Positions 24,841 to 32,780 of a stretch of DNA of 64,000 bases are shown here, one piece after another. The translations under genes and the position numbers were made by a program. The notes beneath the pieces were generated by a model, which worked only from the letters and a program-made list of their open reading frames with translations, was not told the origin of the DNA and ran no database searches. This stretch comes from Fructobacillus apis (lineage in GTDB: Bacteria; Bacillota; Bacilli; Lactobacillales; Lactobacillaceae): positions 62,001 to 126,000 of the forward strand of contig NZ_JAMWYK010000002.1 of assembly GCF_023893635.1 (NCBI RefSeq), in the 5' to 3' direction. Positions within the stretch are counted from its first letter, which is position 1, and each line of letters opens with the position of its first letter.

Positions 24841-25317
24841 TTACTTTAAATCGGCTAATTCAGAATATTTTTTCGAAACAGAAGCAAGCATGTTGTCCCA
24901 TACTTCCTGTTCAATCTGATTCGTATCGGCCTTCTCCTGCATCATATAAAGGTTCTGCAGCAAGTAACGGTAGTCGTGGAAACCAGCGTAGAGCTCGGTA
25001 CCGTCATCCAAAAACACATCCCCCTCCTCGTTTTCCTCAAACGGTATCGGCGTCTCCAAGTCATAGCCGATGTCATCAATAAGCTTTTGATGCGACTTCT
25101 CAGAGGTCTTGTAACCCCGCCGCTGCATCTCCTGCTTCACCAGCTCCGTATAAAGCTTCAAGTGATCGAGTGAGAACTCGTTCAATCGGTTCACCGTCGC
25201 GTGATTCACTTCCCCGTGCTTCTTGATCGCACCCGTAATGGCTAAACATTCACGCCACTGCCCTAACAAATGTTGCCGAGACATTGTTTTGATGATTTTA
25301 TAATGCCAAAGTCGCAT
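24841..25317 (-). CDS. Pyrimidine dimer DNA glycosylase (T4 endonuclease V-like)
   Basis: 158 aa. MRLWHYKIIKTMSRQHLLGQWRECLAI at the N-terminus and VNRLNEFSLDHLKLY match the Pyr_excise family of base-excision UV repair enzymes found in LAB. A C-terminal extension of about 60 acidic residues is present. ATG start without a strong SD (GGAGG lies 10 nt away). Confidence 0.8.
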   Translation of the reverse strand: MRLWHYKIIKTMSRQHLLGQWRECLAITGAIKKHGEVNHATVNRLNEFSLDHLKLYTELVKQEMQRRGYKTSEKSHQKLIDDIGYDLETPIPFEENEEGDVFLDDGTELYAGFHDYRYLLQNLYMMQEKADTNQIEQEVWDNMLASVSKKYSELADLK

Positions 25318-25415
25318 CCGCGCCGGCCTCCTTTTGAATATCTTTCTTTAGTATACGGACTTATTCGTCCAATTCAATTAAAAAAGCACCCGAAGGTGCT
25401 TTTTCTTTATCTTAT

Positions 25416-26045
25416 TTAGTCGAACCAGTAAGTAGAGATCAAGCTACCAGTTTCGTTATCACAGGTTTGGATTCCAACAGCGTGTTGTTGCGTCAAAGCC
25501 ACAACATCTTGGTAGGCGCTCTTACGCGTCATACCATGACGAATTTCTGTCACGTGGTACGTTTGGCCGTCCAAGACGATTTCTGAACCTTCCTGCAAGC
25601 CACGGAGTGTTTGTCCACCCTTTGATGCGGCTTCTGCAAGGTAGTAGTTGTTCAAAGCAGACCACTTAAAGATGTATGGCGTCCAGCTTGGCGTACGTCC
25701 ACCTTGCGTGTCTGAGAAGTCAGTCACGTCAAAGTGTTGTCCCAAGAAGTTAAAGCCGTCAGTGCGTTGTGCAGGTGCTTCCGCAGCTTTTTCTTCCTTA
25801 GCAGGAGCAGTCGTTGGCGCTTCGGTCTTTTGGTCGTTTGACTTGTAGTCCGTGTTTTCAACTTGAGCAGCGTTTTCTTCATTAGAAGTTACTTGTTGGT
25901 CAGCAGCCTTTTGGTTAACCTTCTTTTCAACCTTTGTCGTTTGACCTGTTTCAGTCGTTCCTTGGAGTTGGTTGTAAGAAACTCCGGCAACAACTCCGAA
26001 AGTCAAAGCAGTTACTGTCGTGATGATTAATGAGCGTTTTTGCAT
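25416..26045 (-). CDS. Secreted or membrane-anchored protein of unknown function
   Basis: 209 aa: signal/anchor segment (SLIITTVTALTFGVVAGVSY), a low-complexity Lys/Glu/Ala/Pro linker (residues 30-95), then a compact C-terminal domain of about 110 residues. The end (GSEIVLDGQTYHVTEIRHG then AVGIQTCDNETG) faintly recalls the TLxTC strand of sortases, but the following Arg is not seen. SD GGAGA. Terminator 25383-25405. Confidence 0.65.
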   Translation of the reverse strand: MQKRSLIITTVTALTFGVVAGVSYNQLQGTTETGQTTKVEKKVNQKAADQQVTSNEENAAQVENTDYKSNDQKTEAPTTAPAKEEKAAEAPAQRTDGFNFLGQHFDVTDFSDTQGGRTPSWTPYIFKWSALNNYYLAEAASKGGQTLRGLQEGSEIVLDGQTYHVTEIRHGMTRKSAYQDVVALTQQHAVGIQTCDNETGSLISTYWFD

Positions 26046-26677
26046 ATCAATCTCTCCTTGTTTTTTCTTCCCTGTGATTTAACAGTCTTAGAATAACAAG
26101 GGGGATATTGCCGAAGAATAACGAAAAGTCACGCAACGATTATAGAAAGATAACAAGGATATTTCTTACACTGATGTGACTTATAAAACAGTTTATGAAC
26201 CTTGCTATAAAGGCATTCCCTGACGTCAACAAGCATCTGTTACATTCAGTTGACCGATTTAACAAGACAAAAACATTGCTTTTATTCCAGTTAAAGTCGC
26301 CACTTTCTATTTTGTAAATTAAAAAATACAGACTTTTCCTAGAACAAATCATCTTTTCCTTCGGCTGTTACAGAAGCCCGCAACATGTTGCAAAAAAGCC
26401 CGAAAACCGGGCTCTTTTTACCGATGTTGTTATAGTTCTTTACACGGTTGCGTTATCTTGCAACACAAATCAATATATGTCATTGATCATGCAATGCTTC
26501 GACACAAAAAGAGCCAAACAGCAACGGCTGTCTGGCCCTTTTAACCATCATCCTTGTTTATCAAGAATTTCATTATTATGTTTATTCTGCATTATTCCAT
26601 TTTCGACAGTTAAAAATGACAGAATCCGTGCTAAACTGTCTGCAGAAACAGTCAGAAATCGAAACGTCCAATGTTTA
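26046..26677. other. Intergenic region, no convincing gene
   Basis: AT-rich stretch between the secreted protein and the first Abi_2 leader. It holds hairpin GCCCGAAAACCGGGC with T5 (26396-26420), palindrome GCAACATGTTGC (26381-26392), and a terminator on the minus strand (GGGCCAGACAGC/GCTGTTTGGCTC, 26508-26540) that implies a short minus-strand transcript with no recognisable protein. A long ORF on each strand lacks an SD and is rejected. Confidence 0.5.
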
Positions 26678-26706
26678 TTGACAAAATCGAATAGCAAAAT
26701 TATACT
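26678..26706 (+). promoter_or_regulatory. Promoter of Abi_2 leader RNA
   Basis: TTGACA (26678-26683), exactly 17 bp, TATACT (26701-26706): a near-consensus housekeeping promoter, start near 26713. Confidence 0.85.
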
Positions 26707-26712
26707 TAAGTT

Positions 26713-26792
26713 AATCAATGAATAGGACATGTCGTCCAGCAAGAGGCTCTTAGGTTTATTCCTAAGAGCCTCTTGTCATTTGGAGGGATTTT
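26713..26792 (+). ncRNA. Structured leader RNA upstream of Abi_2 gene (abiF-RNA-like)
   Basis: About 80 nt from predicted start to ATG. Small hairpin GGAC-AUGUC-GUCC (26725-26737), then a perfect 15-bp hairpin (26740-26754 with 26761-26775, loop UUUAUU). The SD GGAGGG (26782-26787) lies outside the stems. A conserved RNA (abiF motif) has been described upstream of abiF/Abi_2 genes; this has the same position and two-hairpin plan. Whether it is that exact motif needs a covariance search. Confidence 0.6.
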
Positions 26793-27770
26793 ATGAACCA
26801 AAAACCATTTCTTCCCCTCTCTCAGCAAATAACTTTATTGAAAACCAGAAATTTAACATTTGTAAATGAAGTTAAAGCTGCTGAAAGAATTACATCAGAC
26901 GGTTATTATGAAATTATTAATGGATATCAGGAACCATTTCTTTCATCTACAGATTGCTTTATAGATGGAACGACTTTCGAGGAAATTTACGCGTTATATT
27001 TTACCGATTCACGAATTCGTATTGCAGTCATTGATTCCCTTATTAATTTCGAAAACTCCTTAAAGCAGTACCTTTCCTATCTTTTATCCGAAAGGCATAC
27101 CGAATTATTTGAGAAATATATCAGTCCATCAGTTTTTAGAAGTGGAAAAAAGCTTAGTTCTCCAACATCTAAAAAAGGGCTATTTTATGATCGCGACTTA
27201 CTTTTTAGTAAGTTCAAAATGATTAAAAATAGTCGTTTCGAACCTTTCAAAAACTATCGCACTAATCATGGAAATGTTCCACCTTGGATTTTATTAAAGG
27301 GAATTGATTTTGGGACATTGCGATTGGCTATAACAATTCTGAATCCTACCGATAAATTATTGCTTGCCAAACGTTTGCTTAAGAAAGAAATCGTTGATAC
27401 TCATGATGACCAGGAATTGATTGAACTCTTTTCCTCTATTATTTTTCTAACCCATAAATTTCGAAACCGTGCGGCACACGGCGGTAGAATATACAATTAT
27501 TTTACAAAGAAAAAAATTTCTTATAATAGTCGTTTATATAGTGACTCTTGCATCTCAAAAACATCAGTAAAAAACAACAAGCATCCAAACACAAGTTTGT
27601 TCGTTCTTTTTAATATGCTTTCCTATACAAATGCTGCTAACAGTTTCCTTTTACTAAAGTCTGGCATTCATGAAGCCTTACAAGCTTATAAACAAGATAA
27701 TAAAAATCAAATTCCTTATCTCATGAAAGCTATGGGTTTTCCGGAAAATTATGATCTTGAGCAACTTTAA
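26793..27770 (+). CDS. Abi_2 family abortive infection protein (AbiD/AbiF-like)
   Basis: 325 aa. N-terminal LPLSQQITLLKTRNLTF and GYYEIINGYQEPF, central PPWILLKGIDFGTLR, and RNRAAHGGRIYN (the R-x4-H region resembling HEPN-type R-x4-6-H RNases) define the Abi_2 family. These proteins stop phage growth by killing or arresting infected cells. Strong promoter, structured leader and excellent SD. Base composition is clearly more AT-rich than the host genes to the left, indicating transfer. Homologous to the partial gene at 63501. Confidence 0.88.
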   Translation: MNQKPFLPLSQQITLLKTRNLTFVNEVKAAERITSDGYYEIINGYQEPFLSSTDCFIDGTTFEEIYALYFTDSRIRIAVIDSLINFENSLKQYLSYLLSERHTELFEKYISPSVFRSGKKLSSPTSKKGLFYDRDLLFSKFKMIKNSRFEPFKNYRTNHGNVPPWILLKGIDFGTLRLAITILNPTDKLLLAKRLLKKEIVDTHDDQELIELFSSIIFLTHKFRNRAAHGGRIYNYFTKKKISYNSRLYSDSCISKTSVKNNKHPNTSLFVLFNMLSYTNAANSFLLLKSGIHEALQAYKQDNKNQIPYLMKAMGFPENYDLEQL

Positions 27771-27773
27771 TCG

Positions 27774-27885
27774 TTGACGCCTACCTTTTTCGTTATATAA
27801 TAAGTCTAGCGATAGCTGTGGTATCCTTACGAGGACCACCGCGGGAAAAAGTCTTCGTTCATAAGAAATGAACGGAGGCTTTTTT
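27774..27885 (+). ncRNA. Independent small RNA gene next to Abi_2
   Basis: It has its own promoter TTGACG (27774-27779), 16 bp, TATAAT (27796-27801), starting 4 nt after the Abi_2 stop; RNA about 27808-27885. Hairpin 1: GC-GUGGU ... ACCAC-GC (27815-27842) with a small inner stem CCU/AGG. A spacer GGGAAAAA follows. Hairpin 2: 12-bp terminator stem (27851-27862 with 27868-27879), then U6. No ORF. The layout is that of a stand-alone trans-acting RNA, possibly the partner of the Abi_2 protein. Confidence 0.7.
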
Positions 27886-27933
27886 CATTTTCATAAAAAA
27901 AGCAACCGCGCTTATCTGATTGCTTTCTTTTGA

Positions 27934-28089
27934 CTATATTTCCGATAATTTTTTAAGTGCTCCACGAATTTCCTCGTTAGCAACAAGTTCTTCCACAACT
28001 CTTTTGAATTCTTTATCGGCGATTTTTTGCCACTCTTCGTCATGAACGGCAAAGATTCTCGGGTCCAAACCGACATGTTCATTTTCCAT
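27934..28089 (-). CDS. Small protein of unknown function (51 aa)
   Basis: SD AAGGAG 7 nt before the ATG. Acidic/helical product starting MENEHVGLDPRIF and ending ALKKLSEI; no family recognised. Terminator AGCAATC/GGTTGCT on the minus strand (27900-27923) followed by T7 supports it as a real transcript unit. Confidence 0.6.
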   Translation of the reverse strand: MENEHVGLDPRIFAVHDEEWQKIADKEFKRVVEELVANEEIRGALKKLSEI

Positions 28090-28164
28090 GTAATTTCTCC
28101 TTATCTATTGAAGTTGAATAACTAATATTAAGTATTAAAACAAATCCCAATGACCAAGAGCATG

Positions 28165-28425
28165 CTAATTTTCACTTTCATTATATGCATTTATTGTTTC
28201 AAAGTCCAAAATGACATTTTCCATAATAAATTTTTTCAGCTGACTTTGTGTCATTTTCCCTTCAGCAATTTTTACCGTCATTTTATAAAGAACGTTTTGA
28301 TCAGGATTTACAAAACGTATGACATTTAATTTCAGAAAAACTAAACCTGATAGTATTGCCGTTCTTTTATTCCTCGCTTCTTTTAATAAACGATGTATTT
28401 CAAAGGGCAATGCAAATCTCTTCAA
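28165..28425 (-). CDS. Hypothetical small protein (86 aa)
   Basis: TTG start preceded by GGAAGG at 16-11 nt. Begins MKRFALPFEIHRLLKEARNK with a basic N-terminus. No recognised domain; may be a remnant. Moderate confidence that it is expressed. Confidence 0.4.
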   Translation of the reverse strand: MKRFALPFEIHRLLKEARNKRTAILSGLVFLKLNVIRFVNPDQNVLYKMTVKIAEGKMTQSQLKKFIMENVILDFETINAYNESEN

Positions 28426-28756
28426 ACTGGAAACCCACCTTCCTTTACACAGATTTATACGAAATCGCCAGTTAAAACAGCCTTTGAATTTATGGATTAA
28501 TAATCAATAAAAAAGGAATCGACTATAATCATCGATTCCTTATGCTTTTTAATAAACACAACAAAAAAGTCCCAACCGCTTTTTGCAGTTGGGACTTTTT
28601 AAATGATGCCGACTAACGAACTTATAAACAGCTTTATATCAAAGATAAAACTAAAAAGTGTGATATTTCTGTGATATACATACAAAAAACCACCCAATTT
28701 TAGTAAAAAAATCGAGTGGTTTTTTAGAGGTCGCTACGGTAGTTACGACTGTCTCG
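28426..28756. other. Gene-free stretch with three intrinsic terminator-like hairpins
   Basis: AAGGAATCGA/TCGATTCCTT (28510-28539); AAAGTCCCAAC/GTTGGGACTTT (28565-28600, U-tracts on both strands); AACCACTCGATTTT/AAAATTGGGTGGTT (28684-28719) with T6 on the minus strand, which terminates the small prophage genes. Likely near the left prophage end, but no att core is identifiable because the other end is outside the window. Confidence 0.6.
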
Positions 28757-28927
28757 TTATAACATATTGCGTCGTTCTTCAATCAATACCGCTAACTCGT
28801 CCAGGTCGTCAGCAGTTGCTAACTTCCTAATAAACGATCGTGAAGTTGATCGGTACTTCAAATACTTGCTGTGCTCTTTATTCTTATCCTGCCAGGCTTT
28901 ATTTTTTTCAGTCTGTGTTAATGCCAT
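28757..28927 (-). CDS. Small phage protein (56 aa)
   Basis: ATG 28927 overlaps the region of the previous stop (TAAATG). Starts MALTQTEKNKAWQDKNKEH, then RSTSRSFIRKLATADDLDEL, a pattern I associate with small proteins found near lysis genes in Lactobacillus prophages. Function unknown. Confidence 0.6.
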   Translation of the reverse strand: MALTQTEKNKAWQDKNKEHSKYLKYRSTSRSFIRKLATADDLDELAVLIEERRNML

Positions 28928-29014
28928 TTAAATCACCAATGCAATTACTGCAATCACAAGCGCCAAAGCGCTAATTCCTAATGTAATGTAGTTGTATTTT
29001 GTTTTCTTGTTCAT
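28928..29014 (-). CDS. Small membrane peptide (28 aa)
   Basis: Starts MNKKTKYNYITLG followed by one hydrophobic helix (ISALALVIAVIALVI). Its stop touches the next ATG, supporting coupling; its own SD is poor. Confidence 0.4.
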   Translation of the reverse strand: MNKKTKYNYITLGISALALVIAVIALVI

Positions 29015-29062
29015 AATTTGTTAATATGAAGGTACACAAAACAGCCCTTGCGGGCTGACTGT

Positions 29063-29173
29063 TCATTTGAACAGGTTTGATATTAAGCTGATTAGTGCAG
29101 CGATTAAGTTGATTACAGCAACTTGTCGCATAATTCTTGCATTTGTCAGCTTTTTTCTTTTGTGCTTCTTCAT
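29063..29173 (-). CDS. Basic single-helix membrane peptide (36 aa), possible toxin
   Basis: SD GGAGG and a strong promoter (TTGACA-17-TATTGT) precede it; terminator AGCCC/GGGCT follows (29043-29056). Basic N-terminus MKKHKRKKLTNARIM and hydrophobic C-terminal half INLIAALISLISNLF. The size, charge layout and dedicated transcription unit resemble small membrane toxins, but no antisense RNA is evident. Confidence 0.5.
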   Translation of the reverse strand: MKKHKRKKLTNARIMRQVAVINLIAALISLISNLFK

Positions 29174-29198
29174 ATCTTTCCTCCTTTCTATACTTATT

Positions 29199-29227
29199 AC
29201 AATACTACTGATAGTACCATTTGTCAA
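29199..29227 (-). promoter_or_regulatory. Promoter of the 36-aa peptide
   Basis: TTGACA (29222-29227), 17 bp, TATTGT (29199-29204), minus strand. Confidence 0.7.
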
Positions 29228-29243
29228 CGTTTTTGCTTACTAT

Positions 29244-29388
29244 TTTATGTTTGATTTTATTCCGTTTATGTTTGATTTTTCTTTGCTGAGTAAATCAACA
29301 AAACTTCAAACGCCTACTGCGCCAGTCGTTCTGTCTTTCCTTTTATAATCACAATTTAATGCTGACTTACTGCTGAATTTATGTTTGA
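29244..29388 (+). repeat. Three direct repeats TTTATGTTTGA
   Basis: Copies at 29244-29254, 29265-29275 (21 bp apart, two helical turns) and 29378-29388. They lie between the 36-aa peptide promoter and the terminator of the Panacea toxin. They could be protein-binding sites, for example integrase arm sites near the prophage end, or regulator sites. Confidence 0.5.
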
Positions 29389-29419
29389 ACACAAAAAAGA
29401 CCTGCAATTAAGCAGGTCT

Positions 29420-30448
29420 TCATATTGATAATGAATGAATTAATACCAGTAAACTCAGTATTAAAAATACCAATTCTAACTTTTCGATTATTCCAGTTCT
29501 TTTTTGTACTGCACCACATACTTCTTTGAAATGGTATGTTCTACCCCATCGTCCATAAAAGTTTGTCGCCAATCTACGAATTATAACACCATGTTTTAAA
29601 ACTATTAGACAAACAATAAAATATGGAATCATTATAGTAAAGTAATTCAATTGAATTCCAAGAATAATTGACCAATGTTGTCCATACTTTGAACCAAAAA
29701 TTATAATTCCAATTCCAATAGAAAGTACAATAAACAAATTTCTATATCGGATGTCTTCATTTGGCCTATTCATGTACATATATTGAAATTTATAACTATA
29801 ACTAAATCGATTAGCTAACCTTTGTACACCATTCATTAACGTAAATGACAATAAGTATATGAGTATGGTTGCTATGCCCGACAACATAATAGAATTTCCG
29901 ATTACAGATGGATCCGATCCGTACTTAATATTTGAAAAAAGATTATTTAATAAACCAACTCCTCCAAATAAAGTAAATGAAATCGTTATAAAAATACCAA
30001 GGACTGAAACAAATCCCGCATATACTCCACTAATTCTCTCATCTATTTTAGTTATATTTTGTTCTACTTTATTACCCGTGTCATCTAGACTTAGTTGTAA
30101 TTTTTTTATTTTCTCATCTCCAAGCAAATACTCAACCTGAGTATGTGCTAATGAAATATGTTCATATATTTTAGCTAAAGGTTGATTATCAGCTGTGAGC
30201 TCACCCATTTCTGACAAATGGCTCCTAAGCTGTTCAATGAGGGCAACGACACCATGCTTGTTTACAGATTCTTGTTCATAAATTACTTTCGTAATTTTTG
30301 AATATGGAATAGGAATGTTTTTAAACTGGTCAACAATCTTCACCAAATTGCTTACCGGTAATTGACCAGAGGTGTCATCAACCAAACATTTATTGATTCC
30401 ATCAATTAATTCTCTATTTAAATCGGGATTATCCTTTTTATCAACCAT
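29420..30448 (-). CDS. Membrane protein, candidate toxin of a Panacea toxin-antitoxin pair
   Basis: 342 aa, no named family recognised. N-terminal half soluble and helical (residues 1-135). A membrane part with about five helices follows: VSVLGIFITISFTLFGGVG, IMLSGIATILIYLLSFTLM, FIVLSIGIGIIIFGS, FTIMIPYFIVCLIVL and the C-terminal VFLILSLLVLIHSL. It lies 3 nt downstream of the Panacea antitoxin gene, the usual order. Followed by a strong terminator (29396-29421). Location after the endolysin is typical for lysogeny-expressed defence/morons. Confidence 0.65.
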   Translation of the reverse strand: MVDKKDNPDLNRELIDGINKCLVDDTSGQLPVSNLVKIVDQFKNIPIPYSKITKVIYEQESVNKHGVVALIEQLRSHLSEMGELTADNQPLAKIYEHISLAHTQVEYLLGDEKIKKLQLSLDDTGNKVEQNITKIDERISGVYAGFVSVLGIFITISFTLFGGVGLLNNLFSNIKYGSDPSVIGNSIMLSGIATILIYLLSFTLMNGVQRLANRFSYSYKFQYMYMNRPNEDIRYRNLFIVLSIGIGIIIFGSKYGQHWSIILGIQLNYFTIMIPYFIVCLIVLKHGVIIRRLATNFYGRWGRTYHFKEVCGAVQKRTGIIEKLELVFLILSLLVLIHSLSI

Positions 30449-30451
30449 TTG

Positions 30452-30889
30452 TTATTCACCGGTTCTTACACTTCGAATTGAATATTCTACATCGCTTCGC
30501 CAACCAGAAATATATTTTTGGTTACGTTGCCAATATTCATCTTGATGAGACTTATTCACTAAATCAAAAGGCTTTTCCCTCAATAACTCACACAATTTAT
30601 TTTCTAACTGGGCATCAACAAATAATTGGTTCACATCTGGAGCCTCAATTAATGGTTCAGCACCATAAATTTGATATTTATCATAAATGGATTCAATTAC
30701 TGGTCCATAACGCCAAACCAAAAATTTCTCATCATACAATTGATTTACGAAGTTTTCATCATAAATTTTGTTTTGTAAAGCATACCTCAACCCAAAAAAC
30801 ATTACTTTTTGAAGTTGTAAATTAGAGATGGCAATACTATTTCTGTTTGCTACATCGATTATATAATCAGAAAATTCTTTCATATTCAT
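30452..30889 (-). CDS. Panacea (SocA/DUF4065) domain antitoxin
   Basis: 145 aa. Family pattern visible: NLQLQKVMFFGLRYALQ (the LQKLLYF helix), FLVWRYGPVIESIYDKY (the W-x-x-GPV-x-x-x-Y motif) and a C-terminal H-QDEYWQ segment. Panacea proteins neutralise many unrelated toxins encoded next to them. SD AAGGAG 8 nt before ATG 30889. Partner: the 342-aa membrane protein. Confidence 0.8.
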   Translation of the reverse strand: MNMKEFSDYIIDVANRNSIAISNLQLQKVMFFGLRYALQNKIYDENFVNQLYDEKFLVWRYGPVIESIYDKYQIYGAEPLIEAPDVNQLFVDAQLENKLCELLREKPFDLVNKSHQDEYWQRNQKYISGWRSDVEYSIRSVRTGE

Positions 30890-30982
30890 ATCCCATACTC
30901 CTTTTTCATGAATACTCCATCAGGTTATTAGATTATAACATACTGTTGTATAACTTTTTTATGTACGCCCCGAAGGGCTTTT

Positions 30983-32050
30983 TTATTCGTGTTCCCACAG
31001 TTTCTTAGCGTCAAACCAAATCAAGCCGTTACCATCGCCAAAGTCGACCGCAACTGCTCCGTGTTCGCCAACATTTGGTGCATACTTGGCAATTGTTCCA
31101 CGTTGATATTCTGGCTTAAACTTCAAGGAATGCCCGTCTTCAAATGAGCGACCTTCCATATCGTCCAAGTCATCAAGCAGCTTGGTGTAGATACCATTGT
31201 GTAGCCAGTCAAAAGGGTCAGCACATAAGTCGTCAACTCGTGACTGATAAATACTATTAACAAATTGAGTTGTTGTGTTTCGGAACGAACCCTTAATCAC
31301 CCAAATATCGCCTACTCGCTTGAAGTTGTCGATGTATGGCTTAGCCACTGTGCCAGTGCTATCATTCGCAACACTTGCCGATTGGACTCGAAACGTGGCT
31401 TGTTCCCGTGATTGACCAGCCCCCACGAGCTTATCCCATGTTCCTTCGTCGCCATAAAAGACAGAACGATCATATGGAACAGAGTCATACTGCCACATCG
31501 TCACGATGCTCCAGAACTTAAGCTTGTTGAAGTGGTTCTTATCGACCCAGTCCTGCAACTCTTGTGTGTATGGTCCGCCATCGTTCGTTGGATAATCAGC
31601 TACCCACAGTGGACGGTCTTTCATATCGTCCCATGAGTATCCGTTTTGAATGTCAGCGTAGCCGATATACAACCAAGTCGTCTTGCCAGTATTAGCGTCG
31701 ATATAGTCGGCAATCGCCTTTGGCTCCTCGCCAGTCAACGTTGGGTACTGTTCACGGTTTGACATATTCTCAAAGTCAAGAATAAGCGCCACGCCTGCTT
31801 GAGTAGCCAAGTCGCCAATGTTATCCAAGAAGAATTGGGCTTGTGTCTGGTTATCTACACCGGCGTTAATGAAGTGGTACAAACCTAACTTCTTGCCGGC
31901 ATTAAGAACCTTTTTGGCTTGTGTCTGCCAGTTGGGGTTTACATAGTAATTACCCTCTGTCACCTTAACAATCACAGCGTTGTTGTCATTTACAATGCCA
32001 TCGATGTTATCGCCTTGGTGTGAGGCAACGTCTCCTACATATAACGTCAT
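30983..32050 (-). CDS. Phage endolysin, GH25 lysozyme
   Basis: 355 aa. N-terminal GH25 muramidase domain (residues 1-205): VGDVASHQGDNID, VIVKVTEGNYYVNP, LGLYHFINAG, ALILDFENMS, LWVADYP, MWQYDSV; catalytic Asp/Glu residues are present. The C-terminal 150 residues form a wall-binding or spacer region (PYIDNFKRVGDIWVIKGSF). The gene overlaps the holin stop by one base. Confidence 0.9.
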   Translation of the reverse strand: MTLYVGDVASHQGDNIDGIVNDNNAVIVKVTEGNYYVNPNWQTQAKKVLNAGKKLGLYHFINAGVDNQTQAQFFLDNIGDLATQAGVALILDFENMSNREQYPTLTGEEPKAIADYIDANTGKTTWLYIGYADIQNGYSWDDMKDRPLWVADYPTNDGGPYTQELQDWVDKNHFNKLKFWSIVTMWQYDSVPYDRSVFYGDEGTWDKLVGAGQSREQATFRVQSASVANDSTGTVAKPYIDNFKRVGDIWVIKGSFRNTTTQFVNSIYQSRVDDLCADPFDWLHNGIYTKLLDDLDDMEGRSFEDGHSLKFKPEYQRGTIAKYAPNVGEHGAVAVDFGDGNGLIWFDAKKLWEHE

Positions 32051-32361
32051 TACTTGACCTCCTTGTTTAATTCGTTAATGGCTTGATTGATATAAAACTT
32101 AATCTGTTCATCGGTAAAGTTCTTAGCCAAACCGTTCGCCTTAATTCGTGCCGTCAGCGTTGCAATTGCCTGCTCCTTGTTCTGGTCGCTAGAAACTTCT
32201 GTACCGGAAACATATGACACCGCTTGTCCTGCCCAGTCCATCGCCGTCTTAATATGGGCGTTGCGTGTGTGTGCCTTAATGTACTGTGACAAGCGAATCA
32301 AAGGAATTGAAAAAATACCGACGAACGCTCCTACCAAAATAATTGTATCTGTGAAATTCAT
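32050..32361 (-). CDS. Phage holin, LL-H family
   Basis: 103 aa. One N-terminal membrane helix (TIILVGAFVGIFSIPLI), then a soluble helical tail (AMDWAGQAVSYVSGTE, TARIKANGLAKNFTDEQIKFYI) as in Phage_holin_6_1/LLH. Directly upstream of the lysin. Confidence 0.85.
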   Translation of the reverse strand: MNFTDTIILVGAFVGIFSIPLIRLSQYIKAHTRNAHIKTAMDWAGQAVSYVSGTEVSSDQNKEQAIATLTARIKANGLAKNFTDEQIKFYINQAINELNKEVK

Positions 32362-32390
32362 TTGTTTCTCCTAACTAAAAAAACGACTAA

Positions 32391-32642
32391 TTAAGCCGTC
32401 TTGTTTTGATATTCGATTACCTTGATTCTCGTTTCGTGATCATTCAAACGGTCGTCCATTTCCTCAATGGTCGTCTGCGTTTTTTCGTCACGTTTGTTCA
32501 TCACGGCAATTTGTTCCTTTAAGCTATCAATCATCATCATCATTGGTTTCATACCCCAACGAATTGCCCAAGCAATACCTGCTGAAAGCGTACCGATAGC
32601 TCCAATGATTTCACACCATTGGTCAATTCCTAAATTCGGCAA
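32391..32642 (-). CDS. Small membrane/coiled-coil protein, second lysis protein (XhlA/Gp-holin-like)
   Basis: 83 aa: one membrane helix (IIGAIGTLSAGIAWAIRWG) and a C-terminal coiled coil (EKTQTTIEEMDDRLNDHETRI). The arrangement resembles haemolysin XhlA reversed or DUF2951-like phage proteins. Placed between XkdX and the LLH holin, so a lysis role is likely. Confidence 0.65.
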   Translation of the reverse strand: MPNLGIDQWCEIIGAIGTLSAGIAWAIRWGMKPMMMMIDSLKEQIAVMNKRDEKTQTTIEEMDDRLNDHETRIKVIEYQNKTA

Positions 32643-32645
32643 ATG

Positions 32646-32780
32646 CTACACCTCCTTTGTATATTCCTTACCTGTAATTTCGAAGTATTGTCCTTCCCTA
32701 ATTTCGGAAGGGACAAACATTGCAACGTCTTTTTCAGTGAAATAACCAGCTTTGAACCAATCTTTCAATGCGTCAAACAT
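32646..32780 (-). CDS. XkdX family protein (44 aa)
   Basis: Short gene. Starts MFDALKDWFKAGYFTEKDV and continues FVPSEIREGQYFEITGKEY, the XkdX pattern found after tail fibre genes in Gram-positive phages. The start overlaps the stop of the upstream gene (TAATG). Confidence 0.75.
   Translation of the reverse strand: MFDALKDWFKAGYFTEKDVAMFVPSEIREGQYFEITGKEYTKEV

Noticed and set aside
26477-26742. ORFs on both strands in the Abi_2 upstream gap
   Set aside because: No SD, no family, overlap terminator and promoter structures.
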